DNA of 64,000 nucleotides from Clostridiales bacterium. GTDB taxonomy: Bacteria; Bacillota; Clostridia; Christensenellales; Aristaeellaceae. The notes beneath the pieces were generated by a model. The model was not told where the DNA came from. It saw nothing but the letters and a program-made list of their open reading frames with translations, and searched no databases. Positions 32,294-40,404 of the stretch are shown here, piece after piece. Location: positions 1 to 64,000 of the forward strand of contig SVGL01000005.1 in the NCBI GenBank assembly GCA_015056325.1. Reading direction: 5' to 3'. Within the stretch, counting starts at the first letter, position 1, and every line of letters begins with the position of its first letter. The translations under genes were made by a program, and so were the position numbers.

Positions 32294-32827
32294 TTATTCC
32301 ACGACGCCCTTGCAGTTCCACCTGACTACGGTCTTGTAGCCGAGCCTGGCATACCAGTGGCCCACATGGGTGTAGTGGATCCAGCTCAGATCGTAGCCCT
32401 CGTCCTTCAGGATGGCTGTAGCCAGCTGCACCATGCGCAGGCCAATTCCCTGCCTGCGGTAGGCGGGCACGGTGCCCACGCAGCCTGGTGCGCCGACCTT
32501 CAGGCCGTCTGCCTCGCCGAAGGCATCCAGGATGCAGAAGCTGGCCACCTTCTCGCCGTCAAAGGCACAGAAGACGCGATCAACCTTGCCAAACCACTGG
32601 GGCCAGTCCTCATCCACCTCGCGGACAGCGGCTCGCAGCGTCTCCACATCCCCCTTATAGAAGCCGAAGGTGATGTGCGCCGGGCAGGGCACAGGAGCAC
32701 CTGCCTGCCATTCATGCAGGTCGATGATCTGCTCGTCAAAAATATGTGCCTCGGGCAGGCTGCGGATGTAGGGCTTCTCAAAAAAACCGGGCTGGAGGGT
32801 TTGGAACATTTCGGTGTAAGTCATCAT
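32294..32827 (-). CDS. GNAT-family N-acetyltransferase
   Basis: A 177-residue protein. The acetyl-CoA loop is in GTVPAYRRQGIGLRMVQLAT (about 117-136; R-x-x-G-x-G/A type), followed by ILKDEGYDLSWIHYTHVGHW and YARLGYK. The N-terminal half (about 1-90) is larger than in minimal GNATs. The substrate is unknown. The start is one of two adjacent ATGs (32827 or 32824) after AAGGGGA. Confidence 0.78.
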   Translation of the reverse strand: MMTYTEMFQTLQPGFFEKPYIRSLPEAHIFDEQIIDLHEWQAGAPVPCPAHITFGFYKGDVETLRAAVREVDEDWPQWFGKVDRVFCAFDGEKVASFCILDAFGEADGLKVGAPGCVGTVPAYRRQGIGLRMVQLATAILKDEGYDLSWIHYTHVGHWYARLGYKTVVRWNCKGVVE

Positions 32828-32887
32828 GTTTTCCCCTTTGCAAAACAAGCCCCGGCATAGAGAAGCCAGGGCCTGTGAATATCAGTA

Positions 32888-33958
32888 TCAGTCACCGAAG
32901 ATAATACCCATGTTCTTTGCGGTCTTGACCATCTGGTCATCCTGGGGCACCAGCTTGGGCACGCCGGCGATGTCCTCCAGCTTGTTGTGGGTGATCTCAT
33001 TGCCCTTAAGGGCCACGGTCACGCCGAACACGCCGTCGCGGATGAGCTCAGCCGCATGCACGCCAAACTGGGTGGACAGCACGCGGTCATAGGCATTGGG
33101 GCTGCCGCCGCGCTGGATGTGACCGGGCACCACGTTGCGGGCCTCCACGCCCACCAGCTCGCGCAGCTGCTGGGCCACATAGGCGCTGGCGGAGAAGTGC
33201 TCGGCAGCGCGCTTGGCCTCGCGCTCCTTCTTCTTCATCTTGGCCTCTTCCTTGTCCATGGCGCCCTCGGCCACAGCAAGGATGGTGAAGCCCTTGTTGG
33301 ACTTGGCGCGGGCCTCCACGACCTTGGCTACCTTCTTGATATCATAGGGAATTTCGGGGATGAGGATGGCGTCCGCGCCGCCGGCCACGCCGGAGTACAG
33401 CGTCAGCCAGCCCGCCTTGTTGCCCATGATCTCTATGACCATGCAGCGGCCGTGGCTGGCAGCAGTGGTGTGGATGCGGTCGATGACGTCGGTAGCGATG
33501 TCCAGCGCGGTGTGGAAGCCGAAGGTGAAGTCGGTGCCGTAGATGTCATTGTCAATGGTCTTGGGCAGGCCGATAACGTTCAGGCCCTCCTGACTGAGCA
33601 GGTTGGCGGTCTTGTGGGTGCCGTTGCCGCCCAGGGTGACCAGGCAGTCCAGCTTCAGGTCCTTGTAGGTCTTCTTCATCGCGGCGACCTTGTCCACCTT
33701 GTCCTCGCCGATCTTGCGCATGTCGCGGAAGGGCGTGCGGGCGGTACCCAGGATGGTGCCGCCCAGGGTCAGGATGCCTGAGAAATCGCTGCGCTTCATC
33801 TCCTGATAATCGCCTTCGATCAAACCGCGGTAGCCGTCATGGATGCCGATGATTTCCGCGTCAAACATTTCATAAGCCGCACGGGTGACGCCGCGGATGG
33901 CCGCATTCAGGCCGGGGCAATCGCCGCCGCTGGTCAGGATACCAATTCTTCTCTTCAT
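32888..33958 (-). CDS. pfkA: 6-phosphofructokinase, mixed (ATP/PPi) sequence type
   Basis: A 356-residue protein. ILTSGGDCPGLNAAIRG opens the P-loop region. The phosphoryl-donor motif is GGNGTHKTA rather than the usual GGDGS, and the later motif is PKTIDND with Lys where bacterial ATP-PFKs have Gly. Fructose-phosphate and catalytic regions are present (EIMGNKAGWLTLYSG; PGHIQRGGSP). Gly at the '104' position favours ATP while Lys at '124' is typical of PPi enzymes, so donor specificity is open. ATG 33958 is preceded by AGGAGG; three upstream in-frame starts were rejected for lack of SD. Confidence 0.9.
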   Translation of the reverse strand: MKRRIGILTSGGDCPGLNAAIRGVTRAAYEMFDAEIIGIHDGYRGLIEGDYQEMKRSDFSGILTLGGTILGTARTPFRDMRKIGEDKVDKVAAMKKTYKDLKLDCLVTLGGNGTHKTANLLSQEGLNVIGLPKTIDNDIYGTDFTFGFHTALDIATDVIDRIHTTAASHGRCMVIEIMGNKAGWLTLYSGVAGGADAILIPEIPYDIKKVAKVVEARAKSNKGFTILAVAEGAMDKEEAKMKKKEREAKRAAEHFSASAYVAQQLRELVGVEARNVVPGHIQRGGSPNAYDRVLSTQFGVHAAELIRDGVFGVTVALKGNEITHNKLEDIAGVPKLVPQDDQMVKTAKNMGIIFGD

Positions 33959-34083
33959 CTCATTGTGCCTCCTCACTTGATTTTCGGAGCTGTTGGATTT
34001 ATTATACCATGTGTACCCCATCTTTTCCACAAGAATTTTGCCCAATTGCATTCTTTTTTGCAGAACAATAGGGAGGATCCACC

Positions 34084-34809
34084 ATGCGTAAGCCGAAGAT
34101 GATCCTGTTTGACTACGCGCACACCTTGGCCTGGGAGCCAGATGCGGATTTCCTGCACGGCGAGAAGGCCGTGTTCCGCCATGTGAAGGAGAACCCCCGG
34201 GGCCTCACGCCAGAGGAGGCCAGCCGCCTTGGCACGGAGCTGTTCCTGTCCGCCCGGGATTGCCGCCACAGCGGCTGGGAGCTGCATGAGCACCAGTATC
34301 TCCGGCTGAAATACGACCTGCTGGGATTGACCTTTGACCTTCCGCTGAACGAGCTGGAAAAGCTCCTGTGGACGGAAACCTGTCCCGGCCAGCCAATGCC
34401 CGGCGTGCAGGACATGCTGGCGGAGCTGCGGGCGCAGGGCATCCGCACAGGCGTGATCAGCAACCTCGGCTGGAGCGGCGAGGCCCTCGCTGACCGACTG
34501 CAGCGCCTGCTGCCGGGGCATGCCTTCGAGTTTGTCATTTCCTCCAGCGACTACGGCTTGCGCAAGCCCAATCCGCTGATCTTCCGCGCCGCCCTGTCCA
34601 GGGCAGCACTTGCTCCGGAGGACGTCTGGTTCTGCGGCGACCAGATCGACGCGGACGTCTTCGGCGCACAAGTTGCCGGCATCTTCCCCGTTTGGTACGA
34701 GGACGCCACCATCCCCAACGGCTTCGCCCGCAAAAACGCCGGACTGACCATCACCGGCGAGCATCTCCACATCCACCACTGGCGCGAGCTTATTGCCGCG
34801 CTGGATTAA
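34084..34809 (+). CDS. HAD-superfamily hydrolase
   Basis: A 241-residue protein. Motif I is ILFDYAHTLAW: the nucleophile Asp is present but the second Asp of DxD is replaced (D-Y-A-H). Motif II is GVISNLGWSG; motif III is GLRKPNPLIFRAAL; motif IV is WFCGDQIDADVFGA. The cap is helical (about 25-95), type C1. Many 'FDYgHTL'-type members lack the second Asp, so phosphatase activity may be weak or the role different. SD AGGGAGGA precedes ATG 34084. A broken gene fragment follows 9 bp later. Confidence 0.8.
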   Translation: MRKPKMILFDYAHTLAWEPDADFLHGEKAVFRHVKENPRGLTPEEASRLGTELFLSARDCRHSGWELHEHQYLRLKYDLLGLTFDLPLNELEKLLWTETCPGQPMPGVQDMLAELRAQGIRTGVISNLGWSGEALADRLQRLLPGHAFEFVISSSDYGLRKPNPLIFRAALSRAALAPEDVWFCGDQIDADVFGAQVAGIFPVWYEDATIPNGFARKNAGLTITGEHLHIHHWRELIAALD

Positions 34810-34818
34810 GGAGTCCCC

Positions 34819-34896
34819 ATGTCCAGCAAAGAAACCATCATGGCTCGCATCCGCAAGGGGCACTCGCCCTTTGACCCATTCCCGCGATTGAGTTGA
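34819..34896 (+). pseudogene. Duplicated 5' fragment of the YbaK-like gene
   Basis: A SD (AAGGAG) and ATG start a 25-codon frame MSSKETIMARIRK that repeats the first 13 codons of the intact gene at 35003 (MSTKETIMSRIRK), including the upstream SD context. It then diverges and stops at TGA 34894. Insertion of about 180 bp seems to have split or duplicated the gene start. Confidence 0.75.
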
Positions 34897-35002
34897 CTAT
34901 ACCTTTTTCGTTGCGCTCGCGTGTCTATTCACGCAATATTGATGCTGCAGTTCCGTGCCATCATGGCGCGGGCTATGAAGTCACGACGTTTGGAGGTTCC
35001 TC
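34897..35002 (+). other. Inserted spacer before the intact YbaK-like gene
   Basis: It contains a small hairpin GCGTG-TCTATT-CACGC (34919-34934) and GCCATCATGGC (34958-34968). It starts after GCGATTGAGTTG, a phrase also found after the second SASP gene (30872). No gene; origin unknown. Confidence 0.45.
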
Positions 35003-35491
35003 ATGTCCACCAAAGAAACCATCATGTCCCGCATCCGCAAGCTCGGCATCCCCCACGAATACCACGAGCACGCCCCCGCCCACACCATGGCGGACTGCCT
35101 CGCCCTGCCCTACGCCGCGCCGGACGTCACCTTCTGCAAAAACCTGCTGCTGTGCAACACGCCCAAGACCGCCTTCTACCTGTACGTCACCACGCCTGAT
35201 AAAGCCTTCCGCACAGGGGATGTGTCGAAGAGGCTGGGCTCGTCGCGGTTGTCCTTTGCGCCGCCGGAGTGCCTCACAGACATGCTTCACCTCCAGAGCG
35301 GCAGCCTGTCGCCCCTGGGGTTGTGGTTTGACGAGGAGCAGCGCATCCGTCTTGCCTTTGACAAGGATGTGCAGCGCGAAGGCCGCATCGCCTTCCACCC
35401 CTGCGACAACACGGCGACGGTGCTCTTTGACCAGCGGGTATTCTGGGAGAAAGTCGTGCCTGCGCTGGGGCATGAGCCTATCTTCATCTGA
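35003..35491 (+). CDS. YbaK/ProX-type aminoacyl-tRNA deacylase
   Basis: A 162-residue protein of the prolyl-tRNA editing fold: IPHEYHEHAPAHTMADCLAL, then VTFCKNLLLCNTPKTAFYLY and the substrate-loop signature GSLSPLGLW (about 107-115). Free-standing domains clear mischarged tRNAs such as Ala-tRNA(Pro). The SD is GGAGG at 34991. The gene's 5' end is duplicated upstream, but the intact copy has full length for this family (about 160-170). Confidence 0.85.
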   Translation: MSTKETIMSRIRKLGIPHEYHEHAPAHTMADCLALPYAAPDVTFCKNLLLCNTPKTAFYLYVTTPDKAFRTGDVSKRLGSSRLSFAPPECLTDMLHLQSGSLSPLGLWFDEEQRIRLAFDKDVQREGRIAFHPCDNTATVLFDQRVFWEKVVPALGHEPIFI

Positions 35492-35498
35492 ATACGAA

Positions 35499-35530
35499 AA
35501 CGCGGAGGGAGCGTATCCCTCCGCGGTTTT
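35499..35530. terminator. Bidirectional terminator
   Basis: CGCGGAGGGA (35501-35510) pairs with TCCCTCCGCG (35516-35525), flanked by AAAA and GTTTTG, between convergent genes. Confidence 0.9.
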
Positions 35531-35538
35531 GTTTTGCT

Positions 35539-35754
35539 TTAGCCGTTCCCCAGCAGGAAGTCCAGCACGTTCATGCCGGTGTTCTCGGGCTGCTTGTACA
35601 GCTCGGTGTAGCCGCAGTCGCAGCAGGTGACGGTGATGAACTTCTTGTTCTGAATGTCAAAGAGCTTGGCAAAATTGCCGCCGGTGGCCTGGAACTGATC
35701 GGCCTCATAATTGCGGCAGCCGCATTTGACGCACACAAACTGTCTCTGCTCCAT
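35539..35754 (-). CDS. Zinc-ribbon protein
   Basis: A 71-residue protein with two CxxC knuckles: CVKCGC (about 8-13) and CCDCGY (about 44-49), plus ITVTCCDCGYTELYKQ, the pattern of small 'zinc-ribbon nucleic-acid-binding' proteins of Bacillota. It probably binds Zn and perhaps RNA or DNA; the true role is unknown. Its ATG directly abuts the stop codon of the upstream membrane-protein gene, so they are co-transcribed. Confidence 0.8.
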   Translation of the reverse strand: MEQRQFVCVKCGCRNYEADQFQATGGNFAKLFDIQNKKFITVTCCDCGYTELYKQPENTGMNVLDFLLGNG

Positions 35755-35967
35755 TTACTTCTCCTCCTTGTCTGCCTTGTACGCGCGGATCAGCTGTATC
35801 GCGCTGCCCACCGCTGCCACGGCGAAGAGCACCGCCGACAGCCCGAACAGCCCCGTGCTGAAATTGACCATCCCGTCCTGATGCCAATGCAGGAAGAAAT
35901 TCGTCGTCCAGATCAGCGCGCAAAAGGTATACAAACCGGTAATCCACCACATCTTCTTTTTCGTCAT
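35755..35967 (-). CDS. Small membrane protein, unknown function
   Basis: A 70-residue protein with two hydrophobic helices (WWITGLYTFCALIWTTNFFL, about 6-25; FGLSAVLFAVAAVGSAIQL, about 40-58) and a charged tail KADKEEK. The start ATG 35967 follows AAGGGAG. It is adjacent to the zinc-ribbon gene without a gap. I do not recognise a family. Confidence 0.65.
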   Translation of the reverse strand: MTKKKMWWITGLYTFCALIWTTNFFLHWHQDGMVNFSTGLFGLSAVLFAVAAVGSAIQLIRAYKADKEEK

Positions 35968-36062
35968 GATGTACACTCCCTTCGTGACGTGTTCATCATG
36001 CCACATTTTGCTGGGAAAATCAACGGATATTGATCGAAAACCGCGTTTTGGGGGCTGAAATG

Positions 36063-36515
36063 TCACTCATCGCGCTCTGCCAGCATGGCGTCGATGATCC
36101 TGCAGGCGCTGCGGATGACCCGCTCGCAGGGGCGCTTTCGATAGTATTCCGGGGTACGCTCCTCAGGGGTGGGGTTTTCCGGAACCCCGGCCTTGCCCAG
36201 CAGCTCCGCGCAGGAGATGGTCCCGTTAACCTCCACAAAGCGGCGGTGAATCTCCTGTACCCGGGCATAGGTGAGCGGGCGGTGCTCCTTCTCCGCACCG
36301 TCAGGGCCTTCGATGGCGCCGGCCAGCATCACCGCCGCAGAGAAAGCGCCGCAATGCAGCCTCAGCCGGCCCATGCCGCCGCCATGCCCCACGGCGACCA
36401 TCGCAGCCTGATCCTCGGTCAGACCCAGCAGATCCGCATAGGCCATCAGCACCGCCTGGGCGCAGTTCGTGCCGGACAGGAAGTTCGCAGCGGCCATTTC
36501 CTCGCGCTTCACCAT
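36063..36515 (-). CDS. C_GCAxxG_C_C family redox-type protein
   Basis: A 150-residue protein with the spaced cysteines of this family: SGTNCAQAVL (about 18), LHCGAFSAAVMLAG (about 56), ISCAELLG (about 101) and SACRIID (about 139). Family members are often found near oxidoreductases and may bind a metal or FeS centre. ATG 36515 follows GGAGGG. The second motif is CGAFsaaVMLAG, slightly off the classical CGAlsGa. Confidence 0.75.
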   Translation of the reverse strand: MVKREEMAAANFLSGTNCAQAVLMAYADLLGLTEDQAAMVAVGHGGGMGRLRLHCGAFSAAVMLAGAIEGPDGAEKEHRPLTYARVQEIHRRFVEVNGTISCAELLGKAGVPENPTPEERTPEYYRKRPCERVIRSACRIIDAMLAERDE

Positions 36516-36580
36516 GATTTCCCTCCATAAAAAGCCGCCCGGGAGCATACTGCGGCCCGGGCTGGCGATTGTTTCTTGAC

Positions 36581-37363
36581 TTACTTGATGATGGTCAGGG
36601 TATCACGCAGGTGATCGTAGACCTTGTCCTTATAGTCGTTCCACTGTGCCTTGGGGGCGGTGAGGTGGATGGTGTAGAGCACGCGATCCACGCACACGGC
36701 ATGCACACGGCCAGAGACCTCACGGCTATCCTCCAGGGTGCCGGAGTAGTTGGCGTAAACGCCGGACTTGCCCAGCAGATCACGGTTGGCAGTCTGGGAG
36801 GGCTCGTAATCCTCAAAGCCTGCATTGCCGATGGCGCTGAGCATGCTGTTGATCACGCTCTTCAGGTCAGAGGAGGTGTAGTCACGGGAGACCGTCTCGG
36901 AACGCAGGGTCAGCGTGGCGGGGTAGTCAATGCGGGCATTGGGGTTCTGGATGATGAAGGTATCCGCCGCAGTATCATCCTTCAGCCAGCCGGCAGGGCC
37001 CTCGAAACTCAGGCCCACCTTGATGGCGTCATAGGCGGTATAGGTGATGGTGCCCAGTGCCGGCACAGCGGTGGGCGTAGGCTTGTCGATAGGATCAATC
37101 ACCACAGGGGTGGCGCCGGCATACTCGCTGCGCACGGTGGGCGCGGGCGTGGGCGTCACAGGGGCCTGGGTGGGCAGCACGGGCGCTGTCCAGCTATCTT
37201 CCTCCACACGGGGATCATAGGTATCAGCTTCCGTCAGGGCGGGATTCTGCTGATTGCCGCCGTCGTTGGTGCTCAGCACGTCATAGCGCTTGGTTTCGCC
37301 GCAGCTGGCCAGCAGCACTGCGCACAGGATCAGCATCAGAGCAAGCATCAACCGTTTCTTCAT
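36581..37363 (-). CDS. Lipoprotein, unknown function
   Basis: A 260-residue protein with a type II signal (ALMLILCAVLLASCG, Cys about 21). A Pro/Thr-rich linker follows (about 60-105, PTQAPVTPTPAP), then a globular domain (about 110-258) starting ITYTAYDAIKVGLSFEGPAG and including DSREVSGRVHAVCVDRVLY. The outer domain resembles PsbP/Mog1-like folds seen in clostridial lipoproteins, but this is a fold guess. ATG 37363 has no strong SD beyond GGAGGTAAG upstream. Confidence 0.65.
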   Translation of the reverse strand: MKKRLMLALMLILCAVLLASCGETKRYDVLSTNDGGNQQNPALTEADTYDPRVEEDSWTAPVLPTQAPVTPTPAPTVRSEYAGATPVVIDPIDKPTPTAVPALGTITYTAYDAIKVGLSFEGPAGWLKDDTAADTFIIQNPNARIDYPATLTLRSETVSRDYTSSDLKSVINSMLSAIGNAGFEDYEPSQTANRDLLGKSGVYANYSGTLEDSREVSGRVHAVCVDRVLYTIHLTAPKAQWNDYKDKVYDHLRDTLTIIK

Positions 37364-37467
37364 GGTTCTTACCTCCAAATATTGGATTCACCTATATAAC
37401 GATCCTGAAGCGGAATTCCTTCCGCATCATACCAACTTTCCTGCACTCGACACAGCCACTGTTACTC

Positions 37468-37725
37468 GCCGTCGGCAGACTGAAATCGTCTCCGCCGGGT
37501 TTCCCGGCGGGGCGGGGCCGTTTTTTGCGACAAGGCTGGGCCTGCCCAGCTAACGCAGCTCATTGCTTGCAATGAGCAAGTGTAGCCAGCGCCGCCTCTG
37601 CGGTGATGGCCGCAAGCAAAAAACTTACCTTACGCGAGTGAACGACCGGGAGGCACGCATCAGCGGGCCGACCAGTGAGCGAGTGCAAACCCTCGTAAAA
37701 AATGCCATCAGCATTTTTACGAAAC
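37468..37725. repeat. Large multi-hairpin element, copy A (contains nested CTTG element)
   Basis: It begins GCCGTCGGCAGACTGAAATC, has CCGCCGGG-TTT-CCCGGCGG, GTTTTTTGC/GCAAAAAAC enclosing a CTTG element, CGACCAGTGAGCGAGTGCAA, and ends in CGTAAAAAATGC/GCATTTTTACG (37694-37721). It is homologous to 38730-38915. It starts about 9 bp from the stop of the minus-strand gene ending at 37734 and fills the gap 37379-37733. Confidence 0.8.
37535..37612 (+). repeat. Three-hairpin CTTG element, copy 2
   Basis: H0 GCTGGGC-CT-GCCCAGC (37535-37550), TAACG, H1 GCTCATTG-CTTG-CAATGAGC (37558-37577), linker GTGTAGCCAGCGC (37580-37592), H2 CCGC/GCGG (37592-37603), tail TGATGGCCG (37604-37612). Stems differ from copy 1 but pair perfectly. 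Confidence 0.85.
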
Positions 37726-37733
37726 GCGCAGCG

Positions 37734-38684
37734 TTATTCCGCGTCATCCCCATAATGGGGATGATACAGCCGCCTGTCGAGGCTCCAGATCTTCTCGGAG
37801 AAGGCGCCGGCAGGAACGCGGGCCATGATGCCCTCCATCTCGTTCATGCGGGCGTCCAGGGTGTCGATCCAGTTGAGCACCTCGGCCTCGGGGAACATGG
37901 GGGGCTTGGGGCTGCCGTACTCCGGGATGCCGTGATGGCTGATGATCATGTGCTCCAGCAGCACCACGATTTCGCCAGTCACGCCCACGTTCTTCGCCGC
38001 CTCATGGAGCTTGGCCACACCCATCACCAGGTGGCCGATCAGCAGCCCCTCGCGGGTGTAGTCGGTCACATTGCCCAGCTCGTCGCTCTTCATCTCGGTA
38101 ATCTTGGAGAGGTCGTGAAGAATCACGCCCGCCCGCAGCAGATCGCCGTGGAGGAAGGGATAGGCCTGGATGATATGCTCGGCGGTGTTGAGCATGGAGC
38201 AGGTGTGGTGCAGCAGGCCCGTGCGCTCCGCATGATGGAGCCGCTGTGCTGCCGGGAACCACTCCAGGTTGTCGCCCGCCAGACGGAGCATCTCGCGCAC
38301 AACCTTCTTCAGATCCTCGGACTGGAAGCACTCGATGGTGTACTCAATGCGGGCGCGGTATGCGTCGGGGGCTTCCGGCGCGCAGGGCACCAGCAGGGAC
38401 AGGTCAACCCCGTCGGAATCCACCGCCAGGCGCATCTTCTCAATGCGCAGCTGCTTGCGGCCGTTGTACTCCTGCACCAGGCCGCGCACCTTCACTACGC
38501 TGCCCTGGGGCGGCGGAGGAACGGTACCGTCCCACAGCTTGCAGTTGACCTCGCCGGTCTTGTCGGTCAGGTTCATATCCAGGTACTTGCCGCCGGTCTT
38601 GCCCTCGCGCTGGTCAGCGCTGCGCACCAGCAGGAAGCCCTCATAACGCATGCCGGTTTCCAGCATGCTGATAGTAAAGTCCAT
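37734..38684 (-). CDS. yhaM: YhaM-like 3'-5' exoribonuclease (OB fold plus HD domain)
   Basis: A 316-residue protein. The N-terminal OB-fold is at about 10-95 (GFLLVRSADQREGKTGGKYL; VKVRGLVQEYNGRKQLRIEK). The HD phosphohydrolase domain is at about 150-280: H-x(n)-HD in RTGLLHHTCSML and VILHDLSKITE, later ISHHGIPEYGSP. Length and order match YhaM (about 314 residues), which degrades single-stranded RNA or DNA 3'-5'. It lies downstream of dnaB and is flanked on both sides by copies of the same repeat element. Confidence 0.85.
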   Translation of the reverse strand: MDFTISMLETGMRYEGFLLVRSADQREGKTGGKYLDMNLTDKTGEVNCKLWDGTVPPPPQGSVVKVRGLVQEYNGRKQLRIEKMRLAVDSDGVDLSLLVPCAPEAPDAYRARIEYTIECFQSEDLKKVVREMLRLAGDNLEWFPAAQRLHHAERTGLLHHTCSMLNTAEHIIQAYPFLHGDLLRAGVILHDLSKITEMKSDELGNVTDYTREGLLIGHLVMGVAKLHEAAKNVGVTGEIVVLLEHMIISHHGIPEYGSPKPPMFPEAEVLNWIDTLDARMNEMEGIMARVPAGAFSEKIWSLDRRLYHPHYGDDAE

Positions 38685-38729
38685 GTTTGATTCCTTCCAG
38701 CTATCGTAAAATTCTGTTCACACTAGCTT

Positions 38730-38915
38730 GCCGTCGGCAGACTGAAATCGTCTCCGCCGGGGAGTCTTCGACTCAGCTTCATCCGGTGGGGCGGGGCGTT
38801 TCAGCTCTGCTGAAAACATTCCTTACACGAGCAAACGGCCGGGAGGTTCGTTTACGAACCGACCAGTGCGCGAGTGCAAATCCTCGCAAAAATTCCCGCA
38901 GAATTTTTGCGAAAC
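38730..38915. repeat. Large multi-hairpin element, copy B
   Basis: Homologous to 37468-37725: GCCGTCGGCAGACTGAAATC, a CCGCCGG/CCGGTGG stem with inner GAGTC-TTC-GACTC, GTTTCAGC/GCTGAAAAC, GGTTCG-TTTA-CGAACC, GCGAGTGCAAATCCTCG, and CGCAAAAATTC/GAATTTTTGCG (38885-38911). It lies 8 bp from the dnaB stop and would terminate its transcript. Confidence 0.8.
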
Positions 38916-38922
38916 CGTCAGG

Positions 38923-40284
38923 TTAGAATGGAGCGTCCGCGTTTCCGCCGCCGGCCTCGGGCGCGAGGTTGGCGTAGGTCGTGTACTCGCTCAGCCAAGC
39001 GACCTTGATGGTGCCCAGGGGGCCGTTTCTTTGCTTCTGCACGATAATCTCGCCCACGTTCTTCTCCTCGCAGTCGGGGTCGTAATACCCTTCGCGGTGG
39101 ATGAACATGACCACGTCGGCGTCCTGCTCGATGGAGCCGGAGTCACGCAGGTCGGTCAGCGCGGGACGCTTGTTTTCACGGTTGGCGTTGGCACGGGACA
39201 GCTGGGCGCAGGCAATCAGCGGCACCTTCAGCTCCAGCGCGATGGCCTTGAGCTGGCGGCTGATCTCGGAGACCTCCAGCTGGCGGCTTTCCACCTTGCC
39301 GTCGGAGTGCATCAGACCCAGGTAGTCCACCACGATGAGGTCAAGGCCCTCGTCCATCATCAGGCGGCGGCAGCGGGAGCGCAGCTGGGTGGGGGTGATG
39401 CCCGCAGTGTCGTCAATAAAGATGCGGCTGTTGGACATCGGCCCGATGGAGCGCGCCAGACGCATCCAGTCGTCGCCGGTCAGCGTGCCCAGGCGGACGC
39501 GCTGCATGTTGACCTTGGCGTCGGAGCAAAGCAGACGCAATGCGATCTGCTCACGGGGCATTTCCAGCGAGAACACCGCCACGGACTTCCCGCCGTACAG
39601 CGCCGCATAGCCCGCCATGTTCATCGCCAGCGAGGTCTTGCCCATGGAGGGACGCGCGCCCAGGATGATCAGCTCGCCGCCGTGGAAGCCGGTCAGCAGC
39701 TGGTCCAGCGCTGAGAAGCCCGACGGCACGCCGGAAACGCGGCCCTTCAATTTGGCCAGCTCCTCGATGCTGGCATAGGTATTGTACAGCACGTCCTTAA
39801 TGGGCTTGAGAGCCTCGCCGGACGCGCGGTTCATCACGATATCAAAGATGGCCTTTTCCGCATGGCCGAGGGTCTCCTGCAGGGGATTCTGCTGGGAATA
39901 GCACTCCTGCGCGATCTCCTGGGAGGCCTTGATAAGCTTGCGCAGCGTGGATTTTTCCGCCACGATGCTGATATAGGCCTTGACGTTGGCTGCCGTGGGC
40001 ACATACTGCACCAGACGCAGCAGGTACTGGCTGCCGCCCGCGCCCTCAAGGGTGCCGCGACGGCTCAGCTCCGCATCCAGGGTGATGAAGTCAATCGGCT
40101 TCTGATCCCGGTGGAGGGCGATCATCGCATCGAAGATCTCCTTGTGCTGGGGCTGGTAGAAATCCTCCGGCAGGAGGGATTCTGCGGCCTGCAGCACGGC
40201 ATTGCTGTCCTGCAGCATCGCGCCAAGGACGCTTTGCTCCGCCTCGACGCTGTTGGGCGGCGTCACGCCTTGGTACTCGGACAT
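38923..40284 (-). CDS. dnaB: Replicative DNA helicase DnaB
   Basis: A 453-residue protein. The N-terminal domain is at about 10-120 (NSVEAEQSVLGAMLQDSNAV). The RecA-like ATPase starts near 185: Walker A ARPSMGKTS, Walker B LIVVDYLGLM, arginine-finger region ENKRPALTDLRDSGSIEQDA. It unwinds DNA at the replication fork. ATG 40284 or GTG 40296 could be the start; the AAGGA sequence is far from the former and close to the latter. It lies downstream of rplI, the conserved Bacillota order, with a 260-bp repeat-filled gap between them. Confidence 0.96.
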   Translation of the reverse strand: MSEYQGVTPPNSVEAEQSVLGAMLQDSNAVLQAAESLLPEDFYQPQHKEIFDAMIALHRDQKPIDFITLDAELSRRGTLEGAGGSQYLLRLVQYVPTAANVKAYISIVAEKSTLRKLIKASQEIAQECYSQQNPLQETLGHAEKAIFDIVMNRASGEALKPIKDVLYNTYASIEELAKLKGRVSGVPSGFSALDQLLTGFHGGELIILGARPSMGKTSLAMNMAGYAALYGGKSVAVFSLEMPREQIALRLLCSDAKVNMQRVRLGTLTGDDWMRLARSIGPMSNSRIFIDDTAGITPTQLRSRCRRLMMDEGLDLIVVDYLGLMHSDGKVESRQLEVSEISRQLKAIALELKVPLIACAQLSRANANRENKRPALTDLRDSGSIEQDADVVMFIHREGYYDPDCEEKNVGEIIVQKQRNGPLGTIKVAWLSEYTTYANLAPEAGGGNADAPF

Positions 40285-40342
40285 CTTCGGGTTCACTTCC
40301 TTTCACGCGGGATTGGCGGGCGAGCAATGCTCGCCCCTACAA

Positions 40343-40389
40343 ACTCCCTCCGTCGCCATTCGGCGACACCTCCCTCAAGAGGGAGGCTT
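40343..40389 (-). repeat. Palindromic repeat (GAGGGAGGTGTC type), minus orientation
   Basis: On the minus strand: GCCTCCCTC-TT-GAGGGAGG, TGTCGCCGAATGGCGAC, GGAGGGAGT. It is preceded on the plus strand by GGGCGAGC-AAT-GCTCGCCC, another palindrome. It is paired head to head with the next element. Confidence 0.8.
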
Positions 40390-40404
40390 ATCATGTGCGC
40401 TCCT

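Noticed and set aside
32406..32420. Extra CTTG-element core (GTAGCCAGC also at 60510)
   Set aside because: Both lie in coding sequence of a GNAT and the LarA-like gene and lack the flanking hairpins; chance matches.
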